From NCBI RefSeq assembly GCF_011421635.1, contig NZ_WTLI01000002.1, forward strand, positions 124,347-188,346: a DNA stretch of 64,000 nucleotides, written 5' to 3'. Below are positions 1 to 9,223 of this stretch, piece by piece. The notes below the pieces were generated by a model that did not search any database, had not been told where the DNA came from, and saw nothing but the letters and a program-made list of their open reading frames with translations. The DNA comes from Paenibacillus turpanensis (GTDB taxonomy: Bacteria; Bacillota; Bacilli; Paenibacillales; YIM-B00363). Every line of letters starts with the position of its first letter. Positions within the stretch are counted from its first letter, which is position 1. Position numbers and translations under genes: made by a program.

Positions 1-624
1 TGCTGGTGCCTGCTTCAATGTTCCCGCATGAAAGTCAAACGCGGCACCGACAGCTAACAGAGGCATGCGCAGCAAATCGCGATATTCATATGCCCAGACC
101 TCTTGTCTCGGACAGCCTAATCCGACGAATACCATTTTTGCTCCGCTCGCTTTAATGCGTTCCGTAACTTCCTTCTTTTCCTCAGGCGTTAGCTTACGGA
201 ATTTCGACGGCTCCATTCCTGCAATCTGCAATCCCGGGTACTTCTTCTGAAGATTAACTGAGAATTTTTCCAGCGTTTCAAGCTTACTACCGTATAAGTA
301 AACCGGAAGTCCGTGTTTTGCCGCTGCGGCTGCTGTACGAAGAGTAAGCTCCGGTCCGTAAACGCGTTCTTTTAAGCCTGTTCTATGAACAAGATTCAAC
401 CCCCAACGAACAGGCTGTCCGTCAGGGAGAACAAGATCAAGTCCGTTCAACCTGCGGCGATGCTCTTCATCAAGGCAGCCCGTCATTACTCCATGAACCG
501 CAAGGGCGGAAACCGCACAGGGTTCCCCGGCCTTTGCTGCATCGACGATACGCTGTACCGCCTGCTCATAATCCATGGCGTTCACTTTAACGCCGCAAAT
601 GGAATGCCTTCCGCGATCGATCAT
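1..624 (-). CDS. WecG/TagA/CpsF family glycosyltransferase (partial, runs off the left edge)
   Basis: The reverse strand reads open from ATG at 622-624 to the window edge, about 208 codons, so the C-terminus is missing. Seen in the translation: an early [10 protein letters not shown] segment, LPDGQPVRW near residue 70, and [15 protein letters not shown] followed by [10 protein letters not shown] near the edge. These are hallmarks of WecG/TagA/CpsF enzymes, which transfer a sugar (for example ManNAc) from a UDP-sugar to a lipid-linked acceptor on the cytoplasmic face of the membrane. The start codon overlaps the stop of the upstream epimerase as ATGA, indicating translational coupling. It belongs to the exopolysaccharide operon. 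The donor and acceptor sugars cannot be read from the sequence. Confidence 0.9.
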   Translation of the reverse strand, partial: MIDRGRHSICGVKVNAMDYEQAVQRIVDAAKAGEPCAVSALAVHGVMTGCLDEEHRRRLNGLDLVLPDGQPVRWGLNLVHRTGLKERVYGPELTLRTAAAAAKHGLPVYLYGSKLETLEKFSVNLQKKYPGLQIAGMEPSKFRKLTPEEKKEVTERIKASGAKMVFVGLGCPRQEVWAYEYRDLLRMPLLAVGAAFDFHAGTLKQAPA

Positions 625-1700
625 ACGCCAACACTCCAGCGCTCTTTGTTTTCTTCAACGATCCCTTCGATAATCATGCGGATATGGTTATACTGCTGCT
701 TCCATTCCGGATAATGCTCTTGGAATTTTGCTAAATCGGATACATACCATTGGTGATCGCCAGCACGCGCCTGATCGGAATAGGTATAGGAAAGCTTGCG
801 TCCTGTAATTTCTTCCGTAATAGCAATCGCCTCAAGCATCGAAACGTTGGATGCTCTGCCACCGCCGAGGTTGTATACTTGACCGCCGGTACGCGGATTT
901 TGGAAAAAGGCGTGGAATGCCGAGATAACATCGCTCGAATGAATCACGTCGCGTACCTGTTTACCTTTATATCCGAAAATGGTGTAAGGAGTACCCGTCA
1001 TGACACACTTCACCAGGTAATTCGTAAAACCATGAAGCTGAACGCCAGATTGCTTTGAACCGCTCAGCACGCCACCGCGGAAGCAAACCGTTTTGAAGTT
1101 GAAGTATCTTCCATACTCTTGTACGAGAACGTCGGCCGCAAGCTTCGAGGCTCCAAACAGGGAGTGCATGCTTTGGTCAACACTCATTTCCTCGGAAATA
1201 CCATTCTTAAATTGATGGTTCGGGTCAATTTCCCAACGTGTTTCTAACTCAATTAATGGAAGTGTGTTCGGGCGGTCGCCGTACACTTTGTTCGTTGAGG
1301 TGAAAATAAAAACTGCTTCAGGACAATGCTTTCTCATCGCCTCAAGCAGGTTTAATGTTCCATTTGCATTTACGCCGAAATCCGTGAATGGATCGCGTGC
1401 CGCCCAATCATGAGAAGGCTGTGCCGCTGTATGAATGATCAACGAAATATCGCTGCCGAATTTTTCAAACAAATCGCTTACTGCGTCGGCATCACGGATG
1501 TCTACGTTGAAATGCTCGTAATTTTTACCGAGGCTTCCTTCGAGACGCTGGCGATTCCAAACTGTCGAGCCTTCCGTCCCGAAGAACACCTCACGCATGT
1601 TGTTGTCGATCCCGACAACCTTATAGCCTAATCCTGCATAAAACTCTGTTGCTTCCGAACCGATTAAGCCTGCAGAACCTGTGATGATTACGATTGACAT
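621..1700 (-). CDS. NAD-dependent sugar epimerase/dehydratase
   Basis: Extended short-chain dehydrogenase that remodels a nucleotide-activated sugar in the cytoplasm. The N-terminus has the Rossmann motif GSAGLIGS, then HTAAQPSHD, a catalytic serine in TSTNKVYG and VYNLGGG near the C-terminus. The HTAAQPSHD and TNKVYGD segments resemble CDP-paratose/tyvelose 2-epimerase-like proteins more than GalE. I take the start at ATG 1698-1700, where GGAGGG sits a few bases upstream; an in-frame extension to 1775 would run into the preceding gene and lacks a ribosome site. It is 359 residues, normal for the family. It lies between a GT2 gene and a WecG-type gene in the exopolysaccharide operon and probably supplies one of its sugars. 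Confidence 0.88.
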   Translation of the reverse strand: MSIVIITGSAGLIGSEATEFYAGLGYKVVGIDNNMREVFFGTEGSTVWNRQRLEGSLGKNYEHFNVDIRDADAVSDLFEKFGSDISLIIHTAAQPSHDWAARDPFTDFGVNANGTLNLLEAMRKHCPEAVFIFTSTNKVYGDRPNTLPLIELETRWEIDPNHQFKNGISEEMSVDQSMHSLFGASKLAADVLVQEYGRYFNFKTVCFRGGVLSGSKQSGVQLHGFTNYLVKCVMTGTPYTIFGYKGKQVRDVIHSSDVISAFHAFFQNPRTGGQVYNLGGGRASNVSMLEAIAITEEITGRKLSYTYSDQARAGDHQWYVSDLAKFQEHYPEWKQQYNHIRMIIEGIVEENKERWSVGV

Positions 1701-1722
1701 GGAAAATCCCTCCACTATATTT

Positions 1723-2802
1723 TTATTTGGATGCTGCTGTTGCTGGTTGGTTGTTTGATAATGAAGACAATTCACGATTCCCGGTATGCTTCATCTGGAA
1801 GAAAATCCACATTTTCCAAAATGTTGATTTCGGCAAAAATGCGATTGCGTTCCAGAATAACAAAAATGCGACCTTATGCTTAAATCCCAGAAATGGATCT
1901 TTAAGTAAAGCCGCATTAAACAAAGCAAGTTGCTTTAACCATTTGGCGAAAGGCTCTTCCATACGTACAAGAACAAATTTGTGCCTCATAAAGTACGAAT
2001 TGTTTGCCAGCGTCTTTTCTAGCTTAAGATGAGTAAGAATTTTTGATTGCGTAGCCATAGTCCTTTGTAATCCGCTGATGGAGGTAAGCCTCTTTACATA
2101 CTGACTGCCATTATGCTGCCTATATTCAGCTAATGGCTCATCCATAGCGAAAACATTTGCTTTAAGAGAGGCCGAGATGGATAAATACGCATCGGCGGCG
2201 CTTGGTAAACCGTAAAGAGGCGAGGGATGAATTTCGAAAAATACTTCTCTCCTAAAAGTTAAGCCGGATGTCGGCGGCGCAACATTTCTTCCATTTTTCA
2301 GGATACTCTTCTTAATATCCCCGTGACTAATCTTGGCCGCTTTCGGTCGCACTTCTCCTTCGCCTTCACCCGCGGAATTAATGACATATAAAGGGTGGCC
2401 GAGTAAACCAACCTCTTTCTCACGAAGAAACACTTCCAACACCTTACGAATCTTTTGCGGCAAAAAGCGATCATCCGAATCCAGCAAACATACATACTCC
2501 CCAGTTATCAAGGGCAATGAATTCTGATAGGCAGCCGCTTGACCGCTATTCTCTTGGTACTGGTATTTCACTGTTACCTTGGCCGGATTGAGGTCTATAA
2601 AATCCTCAACGACCTGCCGGGTTCCGTCAACCGAGCCGTCATCCATAACTACAATCTCAATATGAGTCCCAATCCCATGCTGCTCAAGATCGTCGGCATT
2701 TGCAAACACGCTTTTAACAGCTTCGCCGATATAGGCTTCATGGTTATAGGTTGCGATCAGTACCGTGACAACGGAAGGATAGGAACCTGTTTCTCGACTC
2801 AA
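1723..2802 (-). CDS. family 2 glycosyltransferase
   Basis: Inverting GT-A glycosyltransferase of 359 residues. The N-terminus shows [31 protein letters not shown] and the DXD-like metal/nucleotide site [10 protein letters not shown] near residue 110, the classic GT2 order. No membrane segments are obvious, so it should act on the cytoplasmic face on a lipid-linked repeat unit. The start is TTG at 2800-2802, overlapping the stop of the polymerase gene (TTGA), with GGAGG about seven bases upstream, so it is translationally coupled. The acceptor and donor are unknown. Confidence 0.9.
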   Translation of the reverse strand: MSRETGSYPSVVTVLIATYNHEAYIGEAVKSVFANADDLEQHGIGTHIEIVVMDDGSVDGTRQVVEDFIDLNPAKVTVKYQYQENSGQAAAYQNSLPLITGEYVCLLDSDDRFLPQKIRKVLEVFLREKEVGLLGHPLYVINSAGEGEGEVRPKAAKISHGDIKKSILKNGRNVAPPTSGLTFRREVFFEIHPSPLYGLPSAADAYLSISASLKANVFAMDEPLAEYRQHNGSQYVKRLTSISGLQRTMATQSKILTHLKLEKTLANNSYFMRHKFVLVRMEEPFAKWLKQLALFNAALLKDPFLGFKHKVAFLLFWNAIAFLPKSTFWKMWIFFQMKHTGNRELSSLSNNQPATAASK

Positions 2803-4082
2803 GCGACTCCCTCCTTTACAGTTTGATTGGTCTCTCTCTTATAGACAACCTGGATAAAATACAATCCGAAGAAGAAGAGCCACATAAAATAAGGGTATCC
2901 TGTTGGTTGCAGCGTTAGGCCGTATATAGTGATGTAAAGGTAATATACGATTAACGAAAGGCGGCCGTACGTATTTACTTTTCTCCACACAAAATACAGT
3001 GAACAGTACAAAATCATGTTGTAAAGCACTACCCCTAGCAATCCGGTGACGAGAAACATTCGCAGCAGATCGTTATGAGGCTCGAATTTCTCATAGCCGA
3101 TGCCTACAAGCTTCCCCCCCCAGCCAACAGATCCCATTTCCTCAAAGGTCATTTTGTATTTTTCCCCTCTACCTCTAAGGAAATCGTCACTCTTGGGATT
3201 AAACACATCCGGGTTGTTAAAAACTACCGATAAGGTATCAATGCTTTTTTGAAAAGCATCGATAACGGCCGTTTTCGCAAAGAATAATCCGACGGTCATT
3301 ATCGACATGATTAGGAAAAATGCTACGAGCCCTTCCATTTTTACACGCGTTTTATTCACAATGAAATAATGATAGAGTTCATAGATAACGATGACTAAAA
3401 CTAATATAATGAGTGAAGTCCGATGAGTCGAAATCAGCGTTGTGATCGCTAGAACCCCAGTAAAGCCATTTTTAAACCATAAGGTTACTTGTCCTTTTGA
3501 GTGCATAAGATACAGTAATATCTGGTTAAAAATGAGGAGTCGGGCCAGCGAGTTTGGCTGAAAGTATCCACCGGAAGGGCGCCCTACCCAAGCATTATTC
3601 ACGTAGTCAAAATACGTATAAGGGTAATAACCGAGGAACTGCAGCCAAGAGATCGCGATGGGAACCAGCGTGCATAAGAAAAGCAGTTTCGTCGCTTTAT
3701 ATAGCATTTTCTCATCAACGAGGTTTCTCCCAAAATTGCTGATCAGCAGTAGAAGCACTGGTGAAAATCCGACCACAAATCTGCTGAAATCTACGATCGT
3801 AGCACCTCTGTTATCACTGAAAAAGACGTTATACGTAAAAAGAATACATAAATAAATAAATGAAGAAACAATGACGACCGATAGGCCGTTCATTTCCTTC
3901 AAATAATGGTAACAACAGAGCAAGATCACTCCCGCAGCTAAAATTCCGACGATTCCACCCGCGTTAATCCCGCTGCCGTCGTATTTTCCCTCTAAATCTA
4001 TAATAGGACGTAGGCAGAAAAATAGGATGACAATGCTTACCAGTAAACTCTTCTTTGGCGATTCCACTGGATAGTACAACAT
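2799..4082 (-). CDS. O-antigen ligase/Wzy-like polysaccharide polymerase
   Basis: Polytopic membrane protein of 427 residues with about ten hydrophobic helices and a large extracytoplasmic loop around residues 260-340 containing KSDDFLRGRGEKYKMT, followed by EPHNDLLRMFLVTGLLG. The (E/P)HND/N segment before the late helices is the conserved signature of the Wzy/WaaL superfamily. Such proteins link lipid-carried repeat units into a chain outside the membrane. Position between two glycosyltransferases, with a Wzx flippase upstream, fits Wzx/Wzy-dependent polymerisation. A GGGGGTGAG ribosome site precedes the ATG. Distinguishing polymerase from ligase is not possible from sequence alone, but polymerase is the better fit here. 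Confidence 0.82.
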   Translation of the reverse strand: MLYYPVESPKKSLLVSIVILFFCLRPIIDLEGKYDGSGINAGGIVGILAAGVILLCCYHYLKEMNGLSVVIVSSFIYLCILFTYNVFFSDNRGATIVDFSRFVVGFSPVLLLLISNFGRNLVDEKMLYKATKLLFLCTLVPIAISWLQFLGYYPYTYFDYVNNAWVGRPSGGYFQPNSLARLLIFNQILLYLMHSKGQVTLWFKNGFTGVLAITTLISTHRTSLIILVLVIVIYELYHYFIVNKTRVKMEGLVAFFLIMSIMTVGLFFAKTAVIDAFQKSIDTLSVVFNNPDVFNPKSDDFLRGRGEKYKMTFEEMGSVGWGGKLVGIGYEKFEPHNDLLRMFLVTGLLGVVLYNMILYCSLYFVWRKVNTYGRLSLIVYYLYITIYGLTLQPTGYPYFMWLFFFGLYFIQVVYKRETNQTVKEGVA

Positions 4083-4090
4083 CTCACCCC

Positions 4091-5242
4091 CTACCTTTGA
4101 GCCGGAGTATATCCGCCCGCTATCGTTTCCTCGTAGATTTGTTCCAGCTTGGCCGTTTGCTGCCGGATATCGAATAAGTCTCTTACTCTGCGATAACCAT
4201 TGTCACTAAATCTCTTCCATGCCTCTTGATCGGTTAATAAGTAGTGAATATGCTCAGCCAGCTGCTTATCATCCTTCTCCTCTGCCAGAAGGGCAGTTTC
4301 TCCGTCCAATACCGCTTCAGGAATTCCGCCGGTTTTGAAACTAACTACCGGAACACCCATGGCGTTTGCCTCCGCAAAAACCATTCCGAACCCTTCCGCA
4401 TCACCGTTTTCAGCAATAATGCTGGGCACGCTAAACAGCTTGGCTTTATTCATCCAAGCTTTAATTTCCTTCGGAGGCTGAAAACCAAGAAAACGGAATT
4501 TTTTGAGCTTATTTTTTGCCTCAAGCTCAAGTTCAGAGCGCAGCGGGCCATCACCGATAACGATGAGTTCAACATCAGGACAGCGTTGTTGAACCTCAGC
4601 CATCGCGGATATCAGATAGGAGCATCCTTTCTTTTCTACAAGTCTCCCGACAAAAAGAACAATATCTTCGCGTGGAACATCTGGAATTGGTGTAAATTTG
4701 TCAATATCAATGCCTATATAGTGCTGAATGATATGCTCCGGATCAAAACCGGATTCTACCATCTTCTGCTTGATAAAATGCGAAACGGCTATGTATCTTG
4801 CTTTGCTTGCTTGAAGCTGGTTCTTTTTTTTCGCATAATTCCGGTGACTAAAAATTTTTGACTTAAGTGCATACTCATCGTAGACCGTTGCATCGTACCC
4901 ATGAAAAGTAACTAAAAGCGGTATGGACAGTTTTTCTGCCAATGGCAGTACGGTTAGTCCATCAGGACCAAAATGTGCATGAATCAGACGCGGCTTATGC
5001 CTTTTTAAGGTCTTCGCGATCCCCAGATCGGCCTGTATCGCTTTAAATGCGATCTGCTTCATCTTCCCGTAAGTCGAACCATCATTTACAATATAGGTTT
5101 TTTCCTTCGGTAAGGAGATCCCTTTGTCATTACGCAGACCAACGTAAAGAGGTGAAAACTGAGTTAGCCGTTCCCCTTGCTCTCTTATAAATGTCTCAGA
5201 GGGAGGCAGCAGTAGGTCGCGAAAAATAATTACAGTACTCAT
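4091..5242 (-). CDS. family 4 (GT-B) glycosyltransferase
   Basis: Retaining GT-B glycosyltransferase of 383 residues. The N-terminal half has LIHAHFGPDG and VTFHGYDA, typical of acceptor domains. The C-terminal donor domain has LFVGRLVEKKG, LIVIGDGPLRSEL, and the EX7E segment in AEGFGMVFAEANAMGVPVVSF. No signal peptide or membrane helix is seen, so it works at the inner face of the membrane. An AGGAAG ribosome site precedes the ATG. It lies nine bases before the polymerase gene, in the exopolysaccharide operon. Confidence 0.92.
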   Translation of the reverse strand: MSTVIIFRDLLLPPSETFIREQGERLTQFSPLYVGLRNDKGISLPKEKTYIVNDGSTYGKMKQIAFKAIQADLGIAKTLKRHKPRLIHAHFGPDGLTVLPLAEKLSIPLLVTFHGYDATVYDEYALKSKIFSHRNYAKKKNQLQASKARYIAVSHFIKQKMVESGFDPEHIIQHYIGIDIDKFTPIPDVPREDIVLFVGRLVEKKGCSYLISAMAEVQQRCPDVELIVIGDGPLRSELELEAKNKLKKFRFLGFQPPKEIKAWMNKAKLFSVPSIIAENGDAEGFGMVFAEANAMGVPVVSFKTGGIPEAVLDGETALLAEEKDDKQLAEHIHYLLTDQEAWKRFSDNGYRRVRDLFDIRQQTAKLEQIYEETIAGGYTPAQR

Positions 5243-5258
5243 CCTGTTCTTCCTATCC

Positions 5259-6551
5259 CTAGTAAGATTTTGATGCTGAGGCTTCCGGAACCGGCTGATC
5301 TTTTTTTCTTGTTAAATACAAAATCCCTGTCCACATCGTCATGGAAAGAACTGTGTTGGTGATGATTGCGGTGATCGCAGCACCTTTCCAGGCGAGCATT
5401 GGTATGAGAAACATATTTAAGCCGATGCTAACTACCGCAGCTCCAATTTGTGCAAGGCTTCGAAACCCTTGATAACCTGCTCCGGTTAATGAATCCGCAG
5501 CAAAATAGTGAAACGACTTCAGCAGCGGTACAATGGAAAGCCAACGCACAGCTTCTACCGATGCCTCAAAATCCGCACCCAGTACGAGGGGCATGATCGG
5601 GGCAAACAAGAAGATGCATGCTCCACAAATAATGCCGTACCCTGTACTTAATGGTAAAAGCTTGATGGTAAACTGGAAGCTGTTTTTAATTCCCTTTTCA
5701 CCATGCTGAAAAAATTTGGCGTACGCTGCAAACAAAAGCGAACGAATAGGGGTAAACGTAACATCAATAATACGATTCGCCGCCCCGTAAATTCCGGCTG
5801 CCTCCAAACTGGAGAGCTTCGTTAATAACGACTTATCTGTTTCATTGTAAGCGCCCAAAGAGGCGCCCCCCACTGCAAAATAAAGGCCTTCCTTGAGTTC
5901 CGGCTTCATGATGGCAAGATGAACACGTGGTTTGCCAAGCTTGGTATGTACCAAAACAACCGAAATCACCGCACTAATGATGGAGCAGAGTAAATAAGCA
6001 TAGCCCCAATCCATGACCTGCGGTTCTTTCACCATTAACATGATCCCTACAGCTGCAATCATTTTGATCGTGCTGATTTGCACATTCGTAAACGCAGTCC
6101 AACTTAGCTTTTGGAAAGCTTGAAATGCTTGTGCCGCGTTTTCATTCACCCGGAGGAAAATGATATCCGCCGCAGCGATCAGCAGCACAAACAAGCTTGA
6201 TATGTTACCCGGCAATATAATAGAAGAAACAAGCAAAACAAGCGGTATTAGTAGAAGGGAGGACAGCAGCGTAATTACCAAGCTGTTACCCCAGTACACC
6301 TCAAACGCCTTAGGATTCCTTGCGACGTTTTTTACCAATAAATTTCCTGTGCCGAGCCCGGAAAATTGCGCTGCGATCATAACAAGGGCGGCCACGCCAA
6401 CGAAGCTGCCAAAACCATCAGCACCGAGCATTCGTGCCAGAACGACAAAGTAACCGGCTTGGATGAGTATGCGGAACCCAAATCCGATTAGCATCCAGAC
6501 GGTATTTTTGGCGAGTTCATTTTTGTGAATTCCCTTTATTTTTCCATTCAT
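5259..6551 (-). CDS. Wzx-type oligosaccharide flippase
   Basis: Polytopic membrane protein of 430 residues, with about 12 hydrophobic helices starting at residue 17 (VWMLIGFGFRILIQAGYF). The LGADGFGSF, GLGTGNLLVKN and late TGAGYQGFRS segments are typical of the MOP/polysaccharide transport superfamily. It would flip undecaprenyl-linked repeat units to the outer face, where the downstream-encoded polymerase acts. A GGGAG ribosome site precedes the ATG. It is 16 bases upstream of the GT4 gene and 21 downstream of the initiating sugar transferase. Confidence 0.9.
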   Translation of the reverse strand: MNGKIKGIHKNELAKNTVWMLIGFGFRILIQAGYFVVLARMLGADGFGSFVGVAALVMIAAQFSGLGTGNLLVKNVARNPKAFEVYWGNSLVITLLSSLLLIPLVLLVSSIILPGNISSLFVLLIAAADIIFLRVNENAAQAFQAFQKLSWTAFTNVQISTIKMIAAVGIMLMVKEPQVMDWGYAYLLCSIISAVISVVLVHTKLGKPRVHLAIMKPELKEGLYFAVGGASLGAYNETDKSLLTKLSSLEAAGIYGAANRIIDVTFTPIRSLLFAAYAKFFQHGEKGIKNSFQFTIKLLPLSTGYGIICGACIFLFAPIMPLVLGADFEASVEAVRWLSIVPLLKSFHYFAADSLTGAGYQGFRSLAQIGAAVVSIGLNMFLIPMLAWKGAAITAIITNTVLSMTMWTGILYLTRKKDQPVPEASASKSY

Positions 6552-6572
6552 AGTTATCTCCCGGCGTAAAAG

Positions 6573-7301
6573 CTAGTGGGTATTGCTTTTAATCATGACG
6601 ATGAAGGTATTCATAAAGATTTTTAGATCCAATAGAAAAGAAACATGTTGTATATATTGAATGTCATGCTGCAAGTTTTCGTGGATCGGCGCCTTACGGT
6701 CGGGACTAATTTGCCACAGCCCGGTTATTCCCGGCGTAACGAGAAAGCGTACCTTCTCCTTATCCGTATACTGCTCCTCTACAATCCTTTTTTGCTCCGG
6801 TCTTGGACCAATGAAACTCATTTCCCCCCGTAAAATATTGAGTAGCTGCGGGATTTCATCCAAGCTTGTTTTCCGCAATATTTTCCCAAGACGTGTGATC
6901 CTCGCATCGTTTCCGCTGACGGGCGAACGTCCCTGAGTAGGGACACTTGAATACATCGTTCGGAACTTGTAAATATGAAAAACTGTACCGTTTTTCCCGT
7001 AACGCGGTTGTTTAAAAATAATTGGCCCCTTGGAGTCCAATTTGATTAAAAGGGCAATCAGGAGAGCTGCTGGGAGCAGCAAAACAGAAAATAACAGCGC
7101 GAATGTAAAGTCCAATAACGGCTTCACGAATTGTACGTATGCACCTCTTGGCTTTTGCAGCTCTGCGGCAGGATCGATAAGCCTGTATAAAGAAGCAGCG
7201 GTTGATAAACCAACCGCTGCTTCTGCCAAACCAAGAGAATCATCCGCATCACTGGACCCTCTATTGTTATGCTTTTTGGATTCCCTCGTCGTTTCCAACA
7301 T
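6573..7301 (-). CDS. initiating sugar-phosphate transferase (polyprenyl-phosphate glycosyl-1-phosphate transferase)
   Basis: Short bacterial sugar transferase of the WcaJ/EpsL type that loads the first sugar-1-phosphate on undecaprenyl phosphate. After a polar N-terminus there is one hydrophobic hairpin (LLDFTFALLFSVLLLPAALL), then FKQPRYGKNG, FHIYKFRTM, the catalytic segment SLDEIPQLLNILRGEMSFIGPRP and VTPGITGLWQ. All family landmarks are intact. I choose ATG at 7299-7301, preceded by AAGGGG at good spacing; an upstream TTG at 7322 would overlap galU. It lacks the N-terminal four-helix domain of long WbaP-type proteins. Confidence 0.92.
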   Translation of the reverse strand: MLETTRESKKHNNRGSSDADDSLGLAEAAVGLSTAASLYRLIDPAAELQKPRGAYVQFVKPLLDFTFALLFSVLLLPAALLIALLIKLDSKGPIIFKQPRYGKNGTVFHIYKFRTMYSSVPTQGRSPVSGNDARITRLGKILRKTSLDEIPQLLNILRGEMSFIGPRPEQKRIVEEQYTDKEKVRFLVTPGITGLWQISPDRKAPIHENLQHDIQYIQHVSFLLDLKIFMNTFIVMIKSNTH

Positions 7302-7314
7302 GTAATCCGACCCC

Positions 7315-8205
7315 TTACCCAATCACTTTCTGCATAGTCTCTCTGCTAATGATTTCCTCAAGAGCCTTTAGGAGTGGAAGACGTAATTCACCATTTTGAA
7401 TTGCAAAATCAAGGGTAGTTAAAATAAAACCTAGTTTTTCACCAACATCATACCGTGTGCCTTCAAAATGATATGCGTACACATTTTGGAACTCATTCAA
7501 TTTTTGGATAGCATCCGTCAATTGGATTTCCCCACCTGCACCTTGCTCCTGTAAAGCAAGGAAATCAAAAATTTCAGGTGTTAATACGTAACGGCCCATA
7601 ATAGCTAGATTTGACGGTGCAGTGCCGATTGGTGGTTTTTCCACAAATTTCTCAACCTGATATAAACGACCGTCTTTACCGATTGGATCAATAATGCCGT
7701 AACGGTTCGTTTCATTGTCTGCAACCGGCTGCACACCGATGACAGAGCTTGCTGTCGCTTCGTATTGGTTAATAAGCTGCTTTAAGCAAGGAGTTTCCGC
7801 AGAAACAATGTCGTCACCGAGCAAAACTGCAAAAGGCTCATCACCGATAAAACGTCTAGCACACCAAACTGCATGGCCAAGTCCTTTCGGTTCCTTTTGG
7901 CGAATATAATGAATGTCTACTTTGGACGAACGCTGTACTTCTTCAAGCAGCTTTAATTTTCCTTTTTCAACAAGATTCGTTTCGAGTTCGAATGCATGGT
8001 CAAAGTGATCCTCAATTGCCCGCTTCCCTTTTCCTGTTACGATAATAATATCCTCGATTCCTGACTCCACAGCCTCTTCGACAATATACTGAATCGTTGG
8101 CTTGTCAATGATCGGCAGCATTTCCTTCGGCATTGCTTTGGTGGCCGGTAAGAATCTCGTTCCCAAACCTGCAGCGGGGATAATTGCTTTTCTAACTTTT
8201 TTCAT
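7315..8205 (-). CDS. galU: UTP-glucose-1-phosphate uridylyltransferase
   Basis: Makes UDP-glucose from UTP and glucose-1-phosphate in the cytoplasm. The 296 residues start with [29 protein letters not shown] sequence, the nucleotide-binding signature, followed by [27 protein letters not shown] and FVEKPP, all in the usual order. The length matches GtaB/GalU. A GGAGG site precedes the ATG. It is the first gene after the long untranslated region behind the tyrosine kinase and probably supplies precursor to the polysaccharide pathway. Whether the genome has another housekeeping copy cannot be seen here. Confidence 0.95.
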   Translation of the reverse strand: MKKVRKAIIPAAGLGTRFLPATKAMPKEMLPIIDKPTIQYIVEEAVESGIEDIIIVTGKGKRAIEDHFDHAFELETNLVEKGKLKLLEEVQRSSKVDIHYIRQKEPKGLGHAVWCARRFIGDEPFAVLLGDDIVSAETPCLKQLINQYEATASSVIGVQPVADNETNRYGIIDPIGKDGRLYQVEKFVEKPPIGTAPSNLAIMGRYVLTPEIFDFLALQEQGAGGEIQLTDAIQKLNEFQNVYAYHFEGTRYDVGEKLGFILTTLDFAIQNGELRLPLLKALEEIISRETMQKVIG

Positions 8206-8235
8206 CTCTCATTTCCTCCCGACAATTTATCTATT

Positions 8236-8254
8236 TCTTGTGTTTTTCACAAGA
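8236..8254 (-). terminator. hairpin just upstream of galU
   Basis: TCTTGTG-TTTTT-CACAAGA gives a seven-pair stem with a five-base loop. On the transcribed minus strand it is followed by a mixed A/T stretch rather than a clean U tract, so it could be a weak terminator, the target of an antitermination system, or part of the leader fold. Confidence 0.4.
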
Positions 8255-8289
8255 TAAAAAGCCCAGCTCTCTTGTCTTAACCAGGTGTA

Positions 8290-8450
8290 AAACAACACAA
8301 CTCGAATTTTTATCTAAGTAAAAAATAGATGGGCATCTAACCCGCCCTCACGTCACACCCTTGACGATAAACGTCTAAGGCTCGAAACCCACAGCATGAC
8401 CGAGTGCCTACAGTGATAAAGGTACAGTAGACATTACCTATAGGAATTGA
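8290..8450 (-). ncRNA. structured untranslated region, candidate EAR-type antitermination RNA
   Basis: The 313-base gap 8206-8518 between the tyrosine kinase gene and galU has no gene but several local stems: TAGATG/CATCTA at 8326-8339, GACG/CGTC at 8363-8375 and GGCTCG/CGAG-tg-CC at 8379-8408. In Bacillus subtilis the EAR element, which lets RNA polymerase read through terminators in the long eps operon, sits directly after the equivalent kinase gene epsB. Position and structure therefore suggest an EAR-like element on the minus strand. I could not align it to the family, the borders are approximate, and the match rests on location. Confidence 0.4.
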
Positions 8451-8504
8451 TTTTTACATAGCTTTTTCCTATTAATTAGTTGGGTTAATGACTTGTGAAT
8501 ATGC

Positions 8505-8529
8505 CGCTCTCCCGTGATTTAGGAGAGCG
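8505..8529 (-). terminator. hairpin at the end of the tyrosine kinase gene
   Basis: CGCTCTCC at 8505-8512 pairs with GGAGAGCG at 8522-8529, and the loop contains the kinase stop codon. No U tract follows on the minus strand, so it may be a stability or pausing element rather than an efficient terminator. Confidence 0.4.
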
Positions 8530-9223
8530 CTCCTGCTTCTTTGCTTCCATTTGCAAAATGGTACGAATCATATAGAGATTTAACTTTCACATGATTTAGC
8601 ACAGTACCGATGACATTTGCCTTGACATGATCCAAACATGCCTTAGCCTTAACCAGCTTTTGCTTCTTTACAACACCGCTTTGGGCTACCAGGATTACTC
8701 CATTTACCTTGGCAGCAACAATTTGCGCGTCGCTTACCGCTAATACAGGCGCACCATCAATGATTACCATATCAAAGCTTTCTTCGAGATCAGCGATCAA
8801 TTCCGTCATCGCTTGGGAAGCGAGCATTTCGGATGGATTTGGCGGGATCGGTCCCGATGTAATTAAACTCAAGTTCTCAAACGGCGTTTCTTGAAGCAAT
8901 TCAGCAACGGTATTTTGTCCGGCAATAATATTGCTCAAGCCTCCACGGTTATGCTTGTTAAAAATTTCGTGGATGACAGGCTTGCGCAAATCCGCGTCAA
9001 CCAAGACAACTCTTTTTCCACTTTGAGCAAATGCTATTGCTACATTTACCGCAGTCGTTGTCTTCCCTTCCCTCGGTTGTGAGGATGTAATCAATATCGA
9101 TTTATTCTTCTTCTCAAAGCCTGCGAATTCGACATTTGTACGTAGTAACCGATACGCCTCAGAAATGAAAGATTGCGGGTTGCTGCTCATGACAATGGGC
9201 CACTCACTGGTTTGCCGTCGCAT
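8519..9223 (-). CDS. CpsD/EpsB-type tyrosine-protein kinase
   Basis: Bacterial tyrosine kinase of 234 residues that controls exopolysaccharide synthesis together with its membrane modulator. It has the Walker A segment SSQPREGKTTTAVNVA, Walker A' VVLVDADLRKP and Walker B VIIDGAPVLAVSD, and LLRTNVEFA upstream of these. The C-terminal tail is short, with only two tyrosines (LYDSYHF), fewer than the tyrosine cluster typical of Wzc-type kinases. A GGAGG site precedes the ATG, and the start lies 20 bases inside the upstream modulator gene, so the two are coupled. Confidence 0.92.
   Translation of the reverse strand: MRRQTSEWPIVMSSNPQSFISEAYRLLRTNVEFAGFEKKNKSILITSSQPREGKTTTAVNVAIAFAQSGKRVVLVDADLRKPVIHEIFNKHNRGGLSNIIAGQNTVAELLQETPFENLSLITSGPIPPNPSEMLASQAMTELIADLEESFDMVIIDGAPVLAVSDAQIVAAKVNGVILVAQSGVVKKQKLVKAKACLDHVKANVIGTVLNHVKVKSLYDSYHFANGSKEAGALS

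Noticed and set aside
1701..1775. N-terminal extension of the epimerase
   Set aside because: The added 25 residues overlap the GT2 gene end and lack a ribosome site, while ATG 1698-1700 has GGAGGG and starts right at the Rossmann motif.
8290..8450. c-di-GMP riboswitch in the exopolysaccharide leader
   Set aside because: The conserved GEMM core sequences were not found; the position after the kinase gene fits an EAR-like element better.
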